DNA from: Proteles cristata cristata
Lineage: Eukaryota; Chordata; Mammalia; Carnivora; Hyaenidae
DNA: 64,000 nucleotides
Reading direction: 5' to 3'
Assembly (NCBI GenBank): GCA_017311185.1
Contig: JAESUZ010000482.1
Location: forward strand, 248,001-312,000
The notes under the pieces were generated by a model. It saw nothing but the letters and a program-made list of their open reading frames with translations. It had not been told where the DNA came from and did no database searches. Every line of letters starts with the position of its first letter. Position 1 is the stretch's first letter. Both the position numbers and the translations under genes were made by a program. This document shows, in pieces, positions 1-11,149 of the stretch.

Positions 1-1471
1 TCCTGAAAAATAAAACCAAAACGGGAGGGATCACCATCCCAGACTTTAGCCTCTACTACAAAGCTGTCATCATCAAGACAGTATGGTATTGGCACAAAAA
101 CAAACACATAGACCAATGGAACAGAATTGAGAACTCAGAAGTGGACCCAAAAGTATACAGCCAGCTAATCTTTGACAAAGCAGGAAAGAATATCCGATGG
201 AAAAAAGACAGCCTTTTTAACAGATGGTGTTGGGAGAACTGGACAGCAACATGCAGAAGAATGAAACTAGATCATTTTCTCACACCATGCACAAAAATAA
301 ACTCAAAATGGATAAAGGACCTGAACGTGAGACAGGAAACTATCAACACCCTAGAGGAGAAAGCAGGAAACAACCTCCTTGACCTCCACCGCAGCAACTT
401 CTTACTTGACACATCCCCAAAAGCAAGGGAATCAAGAGCAAAAATAAACTGTTGGGACCTCCTCAAGATTAAAAGCTTCTGCACAGCCAAGGAAACAACC
501 CAGAAAACTAATAGGCAACCAACGGAATGGGAAAAGATAGTTGCAAATGACATATCAGATAAAGGGTTGATATCCAGAATCTACAAGGAACTCACCAAAC
601 TACACGCCCGAAAAACAAACAACCCAGTGAAGAAATGGGCAGAAGATATGAACAGACACTTCTCCAAAGAGGACATCCAGATGGCCAACAGACACATGAA
701 ACGATGCTCAGCATCGCTTCTCATCAGGGAAATACAAATCAAAACCACACTGAGATACCACCTCACGCCAGTCAGATTGGCTAAAATGAGCCAATCAGAG
801 AACTCTAGATGCTGGCGAGGATGTGGAGAAACGGGCACCCTCCTACACTGTTGGTGGGAATGTAAACTGGTACAGCCCCTCTGGAAAACAGTGTGGAGGT
901 TCCTAAGGAAACTAACAATAGAACTCCCCTATGACCCAGCAATAGCACTGCTAGGAATTTACCCAAGGGATACAGAAATGTTGATGCATAGGAGCACATG
1001 TACCCCAATGTTCATAGCAGCACTCTCCACAACAGCTAAAACCTGGAAAGAGCCTAAGTGTCCATCAAGAAGATGTGGTTTATCTATACCATGGAATACT
1101 ACATGGCTATGAGAAACAATGAAATCTGGCCATGTGTAGCAACATGGATGGACCTTGAGGGTGTTATGCTGAGCGAAATAAGTCAGGCAGAGAAGACAAA
1201 TATCATATGTGTGCACGTATAGGAGGATTAGGAGGAACTTAACAGAGGACCAAGGGGGAGAAGAAGGGCGGAAATGGTGGGGGAAAGGGGGAGAGGCAAA
1301 CCATGAGAGACTCTTGAATGCTGACAAAAACTGAGGACTGGTGGGTGTGGGGGGGAGGAGGGGTGGGCATGGAGGAGGACACTTGTGGGGATGAGCACTG
1401 GGTGTTATGTGGAAACTAATTTGACAATAAACTATTTGTAAAAAAAAAAAAAAAACAAAAACAAAAACAAA
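1..1471 (+). mobile_element. Young felid L1, 3' portion (ORF2 C-terminus, 3' UTR, A-rich tail)
   Basis: The segment encodes the C-terminal part of the L1 ORF2 reverse transcriptase protein, followed by a G-rich 3' UTR that ends in gacaataaactatt and an A-rich tail (about 1440-1471, including aaaaac units). The same 3' UTR recurs in reverse or forward orientation near 24.0, 27.0, 31.3, 37.5 and 58.4 kb, so this is one L1 lineage. The 5' end lies outside the window, so insertion length and the left duplication cannot be seen. Confidence 0.95.
3..1112 (+). pseudogene. L1 ORF2 C-terminal remnant
   Basis: One frame is open from the window edge to a stop at 1110-1112, about 370 codons. ORF2 is the L1 endonuclease and reverse transcriptase; this part lies downstream of the catalytic domain and includes the cysteine-rich C-terminal region (a CWWEC motif near 850-865). 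Compared with the related copies at 37.2 and 58.7 kb, 16 bases are missing at about 1068, between two copies of atcaa. This shifts the frame and replaces the normal C-terminus with an unrelated short tail. A further single-base loss lies near 1195. It is not a host gene. Confidence 0.92.
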
Positions 1472-1735
1472 ATAAGTTAGTTCGGAAGACAAAGCATGAT
1501 CTCCCCAGGATGGCATTAGCCCCCAGTGCCCTACTCATTCAGTCATACATTTAACACACTTATCATATACTTGTTGTGAAACTCACTGGATTCCATGCAG
1601 CATGGGTCCACTGAATTTCTGAATGCTACGTGGGAACAAAGGAGCAAGAGACAGTCCGCACACAAATTACACATTAGGTCCTCAGGACTCACGTACAAAA
1701 CACAAACTCTAGAATAAAATTATTAAAACTTTCAA
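1472..1735. other. No recognised feature
   Basis: AT-rich single-copy-looking DNA between the L1 tail and the first SINE. I see no exon, repeat family or open frame worth naming. Confidence 0.5.
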
Positions 1736-1950
1736 GGGGCGCCTAGGTGGCCTAGTCGGTTGAGTGTCTTACTTCAGCTCAGGTCACGATGTCACAGTTC
1801 GTGAGTTTGAGCTCTGCGTTGGGCTCTGTGCTGACAGCTCGGAGCCTGGAGCCTCCTTCAGATTCTATGTCTCCCCATCTCTCTGCCCCTCCCATGCTCA
1901 TGCTCTTTCTCTGTCTCTCAATAATAAAAGCATTAAAATTTTTTTTTTTT
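1736..1950 (+). mobile_element. Carnivore tRNA-Lys SINE (outer member of doublet)
   Basis: The head gggcgcctaggtggc is followed by a diverged A box and B box, ctgacagctcggagcctgg, a CT-rich segment and an A/T-rich tail. The body resembles the older cagattctatgtctcc type. Its tail is immediately followed by a second SINE in the same orientation. Confidence 0.92.
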
Positions 1951-1958
1951 AATTTTCA

Positions 1959-2185
1959 GGGGACCTGGGTGGCTCAGTCAGTTAAGTGTCTGACTTCGGC
2001 TCAGGTCATGATCTCACGGTTCATGGGTTTGAGCCCCGCGTCGGGCTTTGTGCTGACAGCTAGCTCAGAGCCTGGAGCCTGTTTCGGATTCTGGATCTCC
2101 TTCTCTTTCTGACCCTCCCCTGCTCTCTCTCTCTCTCTCTCTCAGAAATAAATAAAACATTGAAAAAATTTTTTTAATTTTTAAG
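1959..2185 (+). mobile_element. Carnivore tRNA-Lys SINE (inner member of doublet)
   Basis: Starts ggggacctgggtggc (partly shared with the flank) and carries the diagnostic doubled ctgacagctagctcagagcc and the gttcatgggtttgagccc B box. An eight-base duplication aattttca lies at 1951-1958 and 2186-2193, so it probably inserted into the A-rich tail of the preceding SINE. A pure CT run sits at about 2121-2144. Confidence 0.93.
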
Positions 2186-2193
2186 AATTTTCA

Positions 2194-2549
2194 AGACAGC
2201 CAATAGCAAATCACTAAACTGAGTGTGGGGCCCTTCTGAGTGGGGAACTTAATGTGACTAAACAGGCTGCCTGTCTACAAAGCCAGATCGGCCCTCAAGC
2301 CCATGATGCTGTCTCCACATCAAAGTACCCAAATTAGGTCACCAAAGTATTTACTGTTCAGTGAAAGCAAGGCAGTTGAGATCTACAAAAGGGTAAGTTT
2401 AGTGGGGGCAGGGAGCTCACACAACCTCACACAGGGGTGGTGCAAACATTCCATAAATAATTATTAAACAGGTAAAAATTGACTATGGCTTGACAGAAAA
2501 AATAAAAGACAGAGAGAAAGAAAGGGAAAAGGAGAAGACAGAGATACTA
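2194..2549. other. No recognised feature
   Basis: Unique-looking sequence with no open frame or repeat signature that I recognise. Confidence 0.5.
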
Positions 2550-2800
2550 GAAGGGTGGAATGATTAGGAGCACTGATTCTGAAGTATCTCCTGGGTTCAA
2601 ATCTCGGTTCTACCACACACCAGTTGTGTCACCTTGGGTCAGTGCATAATTTCTCTTGGCCTCAGTTTCCTTATCTGTGAAATGGACACACTGGTAACAA
2701 TACCTGCCTATAGGGCTGTTATATTAAATGACTCAATGTATACCAAGCATCTAGAAGAGTGCCCGGCACACATTACACATTATGGAAGCGTGAAGTAGTA
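2550..2800 (+). mobile_element. MIR relic
   Basis: Matches the order of a mammalian-wide interspersed repeat: a tRNA-like part with ctgggttcaaatctcggttc, then ttgtgtcaccttgggt, then the core ggcctcagtttccttatctgtgaaatgg, ending in agtgcccggcacacatta. An ancient inactive SINE. Confidence 0.88.
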
Positions 2801-2814
2801 TTCTAATTTATCAA

Positions 2815-2960
2815 TGTCAAGTCACTGTATCACTTTTTCAGAAGTTCTCATTTACTCCTTACAAAAATGCTGAGAGTTATGCCTCCATATATTCCTGTTA
2901 CAGATGAGAAAAATGAGACTCAGAGAAATGATACTTACCCTGTTTAAGCAGGCATATGTC
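2815..2960 (-). mobile_element. MIR relic fragment
   Basis: Reads in reverse as the MIR core: ctcatttactccttacaa, then cagatgagaaaaatgagactcagag and a diverged remainder. It lies tail-to-tail with the forward MIR just upstream. Confidence 0.7.
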
Positions 2961-3752
2961 CTGAACCATATGTCCATGCCACATCCTAACATAACCTTGC
3001 TATGTTCTTCCTGTTTTTCCAAATGGCCCCATTTTTTTCCCATAAAATCTGCAGCTTCTAATAGCATGCCTCAGTTTACTTAACAGGTATGTTTCTTTGC
3101 CACACTAATCACTTAAAATAAGACACAAACTGCTTTTTGGAATCATAGGGAGGATGCTTTGGTAAGTTAAATGATCACCTTATTAAAACTTTAAAACTGT
3201 AACTATTTATCAGAATTTACTCACAAGGGAAAGAACACCTATTAGTATAATGTTGAAGGAAAACTTAAGTTCTTCCGTTCATGTCCATCTCTCTAGTTCT
3301 CCAAAGAAACATGGTGAGGGAAGCCAAGGACTCCTTCAGCTCACCAGGAAACAACACAGTAAGACCTAACTCTTCTGTTGAGAAAGAACATCAATTTAGC
3401 AATAACAAGCTTGAAATCAGGACTGCTTTTCATGTCTGGCCACCGAGACTCAGCCTGCCAATGGGAGAGATGGAGCCAGAGTCGAAGCCTCCCAAGGATG
3501 GGATCAGATGTATATTATCCTTAATACACCACCTGTTTTGTGGTGGTAAACATGACAGTATTTTTAAAGTGTTTCAAAAATTTGCTCCCAGTCTTGATGC
3601 CCAAGTCCCAGTTTTTTTTTCAACAACATTCTTCATCTGGGTCCTTTCCTTCAATGACAGCGTGGGTCTCAAGGTCTAATGTGACAACTGGAGAGCAACT
3701 TACTGACATGTTAGGCAGAAATTAATAGAAGAAAGCAAGATACCAAACATGT
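2961..3752. other. No recognised feature
   Basis: About 0.8 kb of unique-looking sequence. A 132-codon open frame at 3281-3679 has no recognisable domain, no splice-site context and skewed composition; I treat it as chance. Confidence 0.45.
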
Positions 3753-3984
3753 CCACTGTGATCTAATTTTTTAATGTTTATTTATTTTGGAGAGGGAGAG
3801 AGAGTCTAAGCAGGGGAGGGGCAGGGAGGGAGGGAAACACAATCCGAAGCAGGCTCCAGGCTGTGAGCTGTTAAGCACAGAGCCTGATGTGGGGGCTCGA
3901 ACTCACAAACTGTGACATCATGACATGAGCCAAAGTTGGACGCTTAACCGAGTCACCCAGGCGCCCCCACTGTGATCTAATTTT
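3753..3984 (-). mobile_element. Carnivore tRNA-Lys SINE with 18-bp duplication
   Basis: The SINE body (3771-3966) reads from T-rich tail to the reversed head gtcacccaggcgccc. It is bounded by a perfect 18-bp target-site duplication, ccactgtgatctaatttt, at 3753-3770 and 3967-3984. The body is the older gctccaggctgtgagctgt type with a shortened middle. Confidence 0.97.
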
Positions 3985-4590
3985 AGTAAAGAACAGCTAT
4001 AGGTGCACAAGTATATACAGGTAGAACCTATTCTGGAAGGATACACAATAAAAGGTTAATGGTGATCATCTAGGTTTTAGAAATAAAATGTCTTTGTTTT
4101 CTTTTTTTGCTTATCCATATTCTCTATTTTACTATGGTGCACATATACTTCTTCAGTAATGATAAACATTCTTCTTACATAAAATATTTATTGGAAGGTA
4201 TGCTATAAGGGTAAGAGGATATTAAAAACATTGAAGAGTATCTGTCAGATGGTGTTTTTCTAGCTCTCAGTGCACATACCCCTTATCTCTTTCTCGGATT
4301 TGACACGCCTCCAGGTCCTCTGTCCCTGCAGATGACTCAGTAGATACTGGGATCTGCTTTTGTTTTTACCTAAATTTCTCTAGCGCATAGTCGATCCTGT
4401 CTCCCAGACTGCTCTAACAGTTCCCACAATGCTTCTGCACACACTTAGCGCCTCAGCTTAACTGTCCCTGGGCTCCAGGCTTCCCCTCTGGCCTTGCTGG
4501 CACTGCCCATTCCAAGATGGCACTGGCCTCGATAATATCTCTTTCTGTTCTGCTACAGCAGCCCCAGCTCAAGGCCTGGAGTGAAGAGGC

Positions 4591-4593
<3 letters not shown>
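3985..4593. other. No recognised feature
   Basis: Unique-looking sequence. The 4250-4590 part is relatively GC-rich and pyrimidine-rich and could be an old repeat that I cannot name. Confidence 0.4.

Positions 4594-4621
<28 letters not shown>
4594..4621. repeat. (CA)n microsatellite
   Basis: About 14 uninterrupted AC units directly before an ancient L1 3' end. The purity suggests it could vary in length between individuals. Confidence 0.97.
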
Positions 4622-4624
4622 CAT

Positions 4625-4880
4625 TCCATTACTTACGGCAGAATAGGCAATTGCACAGAGACAGAAAGTAGACTGGTGGTTTCCAGGGGAGGGCGGAGGG
4701 AGGGCTGAGGGATGGCTGCTAATGGGTATGAAGTTTCTCTTTGGAGTGATGAAAATGTTCTAAAATTAAACTGTGATGACTGCCCAAATCTTTGAATATA
4801 AGAAAACCCACCAATCTGTATATGTTAAATAGGTATATTGTATGGTATACAAAATAGATATCAATAAAGCTGCAAAAATG
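4625..4880 (+). mobile_element. Ancient L1 (L1M-type) 3' end
   Basis: Recognisable by its 3' UTR text: agactggtggtttccagggg, ggagtgatgaaaatgttct, a diverged gtatattgtatggtatac and a final caataaagctgcaaaaatg. Only the last ~250 bp survive. Confidence 0.82.
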
Positions 4881-5115
4881 CCCGCGGCATTATTTTTTTT
4901 AACAAAAGATCAATTTTCCTTCAAATCAATATATCTTTTCTTTGCCTCTTGATGCTACTGTAAACTTCAAGAATAAACGCTAAGGTGGACCTAACGGTCT
5001 TTACGAATTCTTCTGTTTCAAAATTCTTAATATTGTCCTAAAATAAGGATTGCTTCTCAGAGAATCCCAGATTATTTCCCAAGTAAATGGAGAGGTGTAG
5101 GGATGCCTAGTGTTT

Positions 5116-5290
5116 TGTTGTAGAAAGAGTAAGGACAGGAGGTCAGGAGTACTGAGCTCCTCTAGTGACCATATAACTCCCAATGTTTATAAACTTTGGC
5201 AAGTCATTTCACCTCTTGGGCTTTGGTTTTCTAATGTACAGTGGGTGGACTGGACCATGTGACTGCCAAGATCACTTTCATCTTAACGTT
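5116..5290 (+). mobile_element. MIR relic
   Basis: The MIR core is visible as ctttggcaagtcatttcacctcttgggctttggttttc with a diverged left part. The right part is degraded. The copy is old. Confidence 0.72.
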
Positions 5291-7030
5291 TGTGGGATTC
5301 TATCTACGTGGCCAAGTACTTGACTATTTTTGGAAATTAGATCCTTCTAGAACATCACTACTAAGTACTTTCTAAAGAACGTATCTTTGACAAGCTTAGG
5401 CTGCGTTTTCGAGTCTTGAGTAACCTCACACACACCCCAGTAAGTAAAATGACTACAGCACAATTAAGCCCAAATGTAGGGCATGGCAACAGTAAAGTGT
5501 GCGTGTGCGTGTGCGTGTGTTTTGCGTGTATGTGTTTACTCTTGGCTTTAGGCATAAAAGCTCTGGCATCGCTCCAGAAAGCATCCATTTGCTTTTTACC
5601 TAACGGCAAGGACTTTTTAAGCCAAGCTACATTTTTCATGCCTTCCCTCCCAAAGACAGGGAGCAGCAGCCAGCTCAGCGGTGCTAACCTGTGACGGCCA
5701 GCACCGGAGTTTGTGATCACGGGCAGCCGAAAGTGAGGCTGCAGAGGCTGCAGGAGGCGTCAGTTCTGACACATGGTTCCCTGTTGTGCCCACAGCTCAC
5801 ACTGGCTGACACAGGCCTTACAGGTGCCTTCAGTTATGAAGGCAGAAATGGACTCTCAGAAGCAGTCTGTGTTTTCAAGCCCCCTCCGGGGAACGTGCAG
5901 TGGTGCGGCTGGGACGAGACTGGAGACAGAAACTTTTTAGGGAACAAGGGGTAAACAAAAAGGCCCTTTCTGATATTTCTGCACTTGGGCTTAGTATTTG
6001 GAATTGCTTTCGACACTTAGAAAATAAGATTCTTATGTTTTCCATGCCAGAGCTTTTAAACGTTTTAAGCAAAAGTGCATACGATTATGATACTGGGCTC
6101 ATCATGTTTAGACGATTAAGTAATGCAGCACCATCAAAGAATGAAAAATAATCCTAAAACAAGGCAAACTAAAAGTGTAGGATGTTCTATTCTTTTCTTT
6201 CTAATCTCCTCATCCCCCATCCTTCCCACTTGTGATTAAAGCCATTTCCAATGACAACAAATAACCATAAGAAAACAGGTCTTGCCTGACCATATTAGCT
6301 CCTCACACTGTCTTCAGTACTCTGCCTGGTCTGTCACTTTCTAACACATTCTAGTAAATTCTTAGTATTTTTCCTTTTCCCTCTCCTAACAGTCTCTCCC
6401 TTTCTGAAAATAATTCCTGATGACAGCAGCTCTGCTAGGATGTTGGCTAGACTGCTGAATTCAATTTCCAGGCTTTCTAGAACAGGGCACAAAACATTCA
6501 CGGATACAGAGTAACAAGGAAGAGAATCTAAATATGTTATCATTTTAAAACAGAATAGAGATAATTGTTATATTAATGTTCAAAGGACAACCTACACAAT
6601 GGTCCAAATTTATTAAAATTATTTTGCTTGATTCTTCATAAGAGGAGAAGAATGATTTCAAATTTCATTGAACCATCACTGCTTTTGGCCAAATGTATAT
6701 GGAGACTTTTCATTTCACTCTTTGTGTCTATTACCAGTTGAACAAAACTGTAATGTTGTTGAGGACAATCTCACAGACCCATGTTAGTGGGCAGAAAGGA
6801 CTGGCCGGCAGATTTCTGGGTCAAGTAGCTGGTAATGTCTTAAAGAAAAACATCCAAATTATTTCTTTGGCTGGTTAGCTGTATTTTTGAGCACACTGGT
6901 GGTGACTGTGTGCAAAGAACTACTCTTAGTAATATGAAAAGATATAATAGAGACAGAAAGTACCATCTGAAATATACTATCATCTTGTTCACAAATATTC
7001 AGAACTTCTACCTATAAGACAATTAAACAG
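5291..7030. other. Mostly unique DNA
   Basis: No repeat family recognised except the TG-rich run at about 5498. The 5640-5960 part is more GC-rich than its surroundings and contains an acceptor-like tgtgcccacag at 5788-5798, but no convincing exon follows. Open frames here are short and lack domains. Confidence 0.45.
5498..5532. repeat. Imperfect (TG)n / TGCG-rich run
   Basis: Alternating purine-pyrimidine run made of gtgtgcgtgtgc units followed by a degraded tail, a CpG-bearing variant of a TG microsatellite. Confidence 0.85.
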
Positions 7031-7059
7031 TCCTACACTGTTAAACTCAGGCAAGGCTG

Positions 7060-7352
7060 TGTGAGTTTCTCTGGCCAATAAAATGTCAGCAGAACTGACA
7101 TGTAGATGGGTGGGGGGGTGGGACTTTCAAAACCAGAACATGGCTCTCCGGTTTCTTTTTTCACTCCCTCTGGAAGCAAGTACCTAGAAAGCTCCATCAA
7201 CCTGGATCACTGAGAAAATATGAACAGAGCTGCCCCCCGCCCCGAGGAATTACAGTAGACATAAAATATGAGTGATAAACATTGTTCTTTTAAGCTGCTG
7301 CTATTTGGGGGTTATTTGTTACTAAATCATAACCTAGTCTGATACATCATCC
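7060..7352 (+). mobile_element. Ancient interspersed repeat remnant, family unresolved
   Basis: The order ggccaataaaatgtcagcag, a polypyrimidine middle, aacctggatcactgag and a final ttatttgttactaaatcataacctagtctgatac resembles a widespread old mammalian repeat end. I cannot assign the family by eye. Confidence 0.4.
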
Positions 7353-8099
7353 CTGCCCTTGAGACTTTTAACTAATGTGGTAGGGAGGGAAAATATACAT
7401 ACAGACACTTGCAACGTACAAAAAAAAATATGTACAAAAATGCTTAAAGGTACACGTTCAAACCCTACAGTACAGGGATGCAGATGAAATTTTTATTAAA
7501 GGAGGAAAGATAAAAAAGGCAACATATACGCAGAGAAAACATTTCTAGGTGACATAGAGCCAGGTGAAACTACTTCAAAACATCTTGAAAATGGACCTTG
7601 AAGAAAGTTTTGAAGACGAAGAGCTAAATGCTTCATGGGAGAGGTTGCCCTAAGGATGTGACAGTTTGCAGGAATTACAGTAAGAATTTCAAGAAGTTTC
7701 TCACCAAGCTGCTATGTTCCCATCCTCCATTCCATAGTCCTTTAGATCTATGGATTATTTCTGTTCTCTCTCACAGGGGGCCATCTCTGTAATTAACCAC
7801 AGGGGCCCAGGTCAGAAGGCCCTAAGGAATGCCGTGTGGGCAGGAAGATTATTTTGAGCTGAAAACAACTGAGGACCAGAAGGCTCAGGAAGGAATTTGA
7901 AAAATCTCCCCCCTTGAACTGCCTCAAAGAATTTAGACAGAGGACCTGATCCAAGAAGACAACTCTAAGCATGGACAACTGCATTATAGGATCACCTAGG
8001 TGTGGTAGACAGGGAGGAACTGAGCAAGACCTGCTTGATCAAATTACTTTCTATGTCCCACTGTTTCTGAAAGGCCCACCAAACATTTGTTTCCCAAAC
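7353..8099. other. No recognised feature
   Basis: Unique-looking or heavily decayed sequence. It may belong partly to the LTR-like remnant that follows. Confidence 0.4.
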
Positions 8100-8345
8100 A
8101 TTTACTCTTTTTAGTTTTCCTGTGAATTATTTCCCTTCCCTTTGAAGTTCCAGACCACTACTCCCTTCTCTGTATTTCAGATGACATATGTACCTCATTT
8201 TGCCTATCTCTGGAATCTGAGGTCTGTGTGGATGCCCCATACATAAGAAATCAAGTTTGATTTTCTCCTGTTCAACTCACGCCTATTTAATTCTTAGTCC
8301 AGCTGGAAGAACGTCAAGGGGTCAAGGGGTACAGGTGTGCACCTC
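8100..8345 (+). mobile_element. Possible ancient ERVL/MaLR-type LTR remnant
   Basis: The stretch gatgccccatacataagaaa, ttgattttctcctgttcaa, tatttaattcttagtccagctggaagaacg recalls the 3' part of old ERVL-type LTRs. No internal retroviral coding sequence is present. Family assignment is tentative. Confidence 0.4.
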
Positions 8346-9276
8346 TGTTCAATCTCACCCAGGACGCTGTCCCATAAAAAAGTAAATCTTATGCATACTT
8401 AAGGAAAGGTGTGTATCCAGTTAGCAAAATTGTGCACCCCTTGGCATACCCCAAAACCCAGAGCAGAACATCTAAAGGTGAACCTCATCATCAAAGGAAC
8501 GAGGAAACACAACAAGCGAATCTACTTGATGGCTTTACTTTAGGGGCTGGCTCTTGCACTTTAATGCTGGAAGTTTCTCTTCCTGTGTTGTTCTATCGCA
8601 TTTCCTCATCTATATTCCAGAAACTTTCATTTCAGCCTATTATTTCCTTCAGCCCTAATTTATTTTCTCACTTTTAAATTTACCATTAAAATGAAAAGCA
8701 AAGGCACACATATTTGCCAGGCAATTTCTCGGAGGTTCTTAGAGCCCTAATTATGATATGAAAACATGATTTCCAACTTTGCAGATGATGCTAAATTGAG
8801 AGAGAATAAAAACCAATGAGGAATAATTAGGTGGTGCAGCCAGATATGAAAGGATTTACATCATTTATGTTTCTGGACTAATAGATGGCAAATGCAGGGC
8901 TGTGCAGATAAATGGAAGATAATGAGCCCCCGCAAAGTATCAGGAATGGGGATCTCTGCTAAACAGGAAGGTGCTGACGAGAAGTGGCGTGACTGAGGAG
9001 AAACACAGTGGGATGTGGGGGTCAGCAAGGGTGACTACAGCCCGGGGATGAGTGCATCACGGAAAAACTCCAGAGATCTGGCACATTCTCCAGCTACCCT
9101 TTGAGTCTGCATCCCTCCCTCCTCACAGGGAGGCATTCTGTTGTTAGCAACGCGTTTCTTTAGAGCCTCACATAGAGCCTGGCTCTGCATACTGTGAGCA
9201 GGCTCTGCAAGAAGAAGGGTAACTTCAGAGGAGGAACATTTTCTTTAACCAGAAAATTCTACCCCAATTAAGTGAC
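8346..9276. other. No recognised feature
   Basis: Unique-looking sequence with short chance open frames only. Confidence 0.5.
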
Positions 9277-9513
9277 TTCTTGTTGCTTTATTTATTTTGT
9301 AAACGTTTGTTTATTTATTTTGGGGGCAGGGGGGCGAGCAGGGGAAGGGCAGGGAGAGAGGGAGAGAGAGAATTCCAAGCAGTCTCTGGGCTGTCTGCAG
9401 AGAGCCTGATGGGGCTTGATCTCACAAACTGTGAGATCATGACCTGAGCCAAAACCGAGAGTCGGATGCTTAACAGGCTAAGCCACCCAGGCGCCCTTGT
9501 TTTCTTGTTGCTT
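9277..9513 (-). mobile_element. Carnivore tRNA-Lys SINE with 12-bp duplication
   Basis: The reversed head aagccacccaggcgccc ends the element at about 9496. The 12-bp duplication ttcttgttgctt lies at 9277-9288 and 9502-9513. The middle is shortened relative to other copies, and the tail holds two atttattt units. Confidence 0.95.
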
Positions 9514-10133
9514 GAAATTTCTCTGATGCTCAAGCTATATAGTTCAGAGGACATTTTTGTTCTTAAAACAGAAAATGTATCATTGCCATACAATGAAACA
9601 CGGGAGATAGGACAACGGAAAGACTATTCCTCCTTTGCTTCTGTTAATATCTAAACAGATCCCTACTTCAGGAAGACAGCTGCTTCTCGTACCTTAGCTC
9701 CCATACTCCGATCTACAAGTCTTCACGAGTAGGGAATGAAGCTCTTCCAGTTTCTTTCTGTTCTCTACCCACCACCACGGTGGTATCTATAAACCACTGA
9801 GAAGAGTGAGTCATTTTGAGCGTCTCTATGCCCCTATATCCTCAACCCCTAGTCAGGGTTTGGTTAACGTTTTTCCCCTCTCAGTGTGGTAATTTATTTG
9901 TATATCCCTGCCACTGCCTCGACAGACCAAGTACTCAATTTGCTTCCTTTAGGAGAGGTTTCTATCACAACCAACTGAAGTGGCCCGGCCTCCTTTTGTC
10001 CCCTCAATCTACATCCAGCTAATTCTGAAGCTCCTCAGAATTTTTGCTTTCCTGTCGCCAGGGCTGTGCGAGTTCTCTCACCATCCACACAGCCATCCAT
10101 CACCCCTATTCTTTCTCCGAGATGGCAAAACAC
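9514..10133. other. No recognised feature
   Basis: Pyrimidine-rich unique-looking sequence; short open frames only. Confidence 0.5.
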
Positions 10134-10181
10134 TGTGTCTACTTGATTTTTTTAATTTTTTTTTAATTTATTTATTTCTAG

Positions 10182-10213
<32 letters not shown>

Positions 10214-10402
10214 ACGTGAGCAGGGGAGGGTCAGAGAGAGAGGGAGTCACAGACTGAAAGAGGCTCCAGGCTCTGAGCTGGCAGTCAGCACAGAGCTCGA
10301 CGCGGCGCTCGAACCGGCGAACCGCGAGACCATGACCTAAGCGAAAGTCGGACGCTTAACCGACTAAGCCACCCAGGCGACCCATGTGTCTACTTGATTT
10401 TT
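10134..10402 (-). mobile_element. Young-type carnivore SINE with 18-bp duplication
   Basis: The body (10152-10384) carries the young-subfamily marks: ctaggagagag near the tail, gtcacagactgaaa, gagctggcagtcagcacagag and gacctaagcgaaagtcgg. The duplication tgtgtctacttgattttt at 10134-10151 and 10385-10402 is perfect, so the insertion is recent. A GA run of about 24 bases lies next to the tail. Confidence 0.97.
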
Positions 10403-11149
10403 ATTATTTTTGTAGAATAGCAGAAAACACACAGGCACACACATGCATCACCACCACCAGTGACACCAGCACCCCAACCCAAACAGCCCCAGGACACACA
10501 CTGGAATACTGTCACCCCTAACCATGCTCAGCCCCTCAGGTGATTGATCAAACAAGGTGTGGCGTGTGTGATAAAAGTTTTGTTGTCTGTTCCTGAGGGG
10601 GAGGTGGGAGGACACAAGTAGTTCAGCTCTCAGCACAGAAAAGCAAAGCACATGCTTCTCTTCTCAAATTTGCAGCACAATGAATGTGGAGACAGGACTG
10701 GGTCTAATGCAGCCTTAGGGTTACTATCTGGTAGATTCTTTTCAGATACGAAACATTGGCCAATTTTTCTACGCACCCAAACTGTCCAGTATTTCAGCAG
10801 GACGGGACACGTCCTTCCCACCCCCCACCATGGAGTCATTCATAGTCTGTAGCACCAGGGTCCCAAGAGGAGCGCTGATAACCAGAGGTCTTACACCTGA
10901 AGCAGATCAGTATCTCTAGGCTCCTGGCACGGTGCCTTGCATTAGGGTTGCTTGAGGGTCATTCTCATTTGCCCAAGCCAGTGTGTGAGGTCCTAGAAGG
11001 CAGTACCTTGTCTTACAGATGTTATAAGCCTGCCTGCTGTTAGCTCAAATTCTTAATAATAGTTACTATAAATAACATCAGGCTCAGGAGGGCTGGGCTG
11101 CCATTCTACTAATAGGATGTGCCTTGTTTCACTTCTTTTTCTACTCTTC
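10403..11149. other. No recognised feature
   Basis: Unique-looking DNA. Overlapping short open frames on both strands at 10.45-10.85 kb have no domain or splice context. Confidence 0.45.

Noticed and set aside
141..1112. 323-codon open frame as a host gene
   Set aside because: It is L1 ORF2 C-terminal sequence followed by the L1 3' UTR and an A-rich tail; the same protein recurs at 36.9-37.4 and 58.6-59.3 kb.
3281..3679. 132-codon frame as a novel gene
   Set aside because: No domain, no splice or poly(A) context, and overlapping alternative frames of similar quality.
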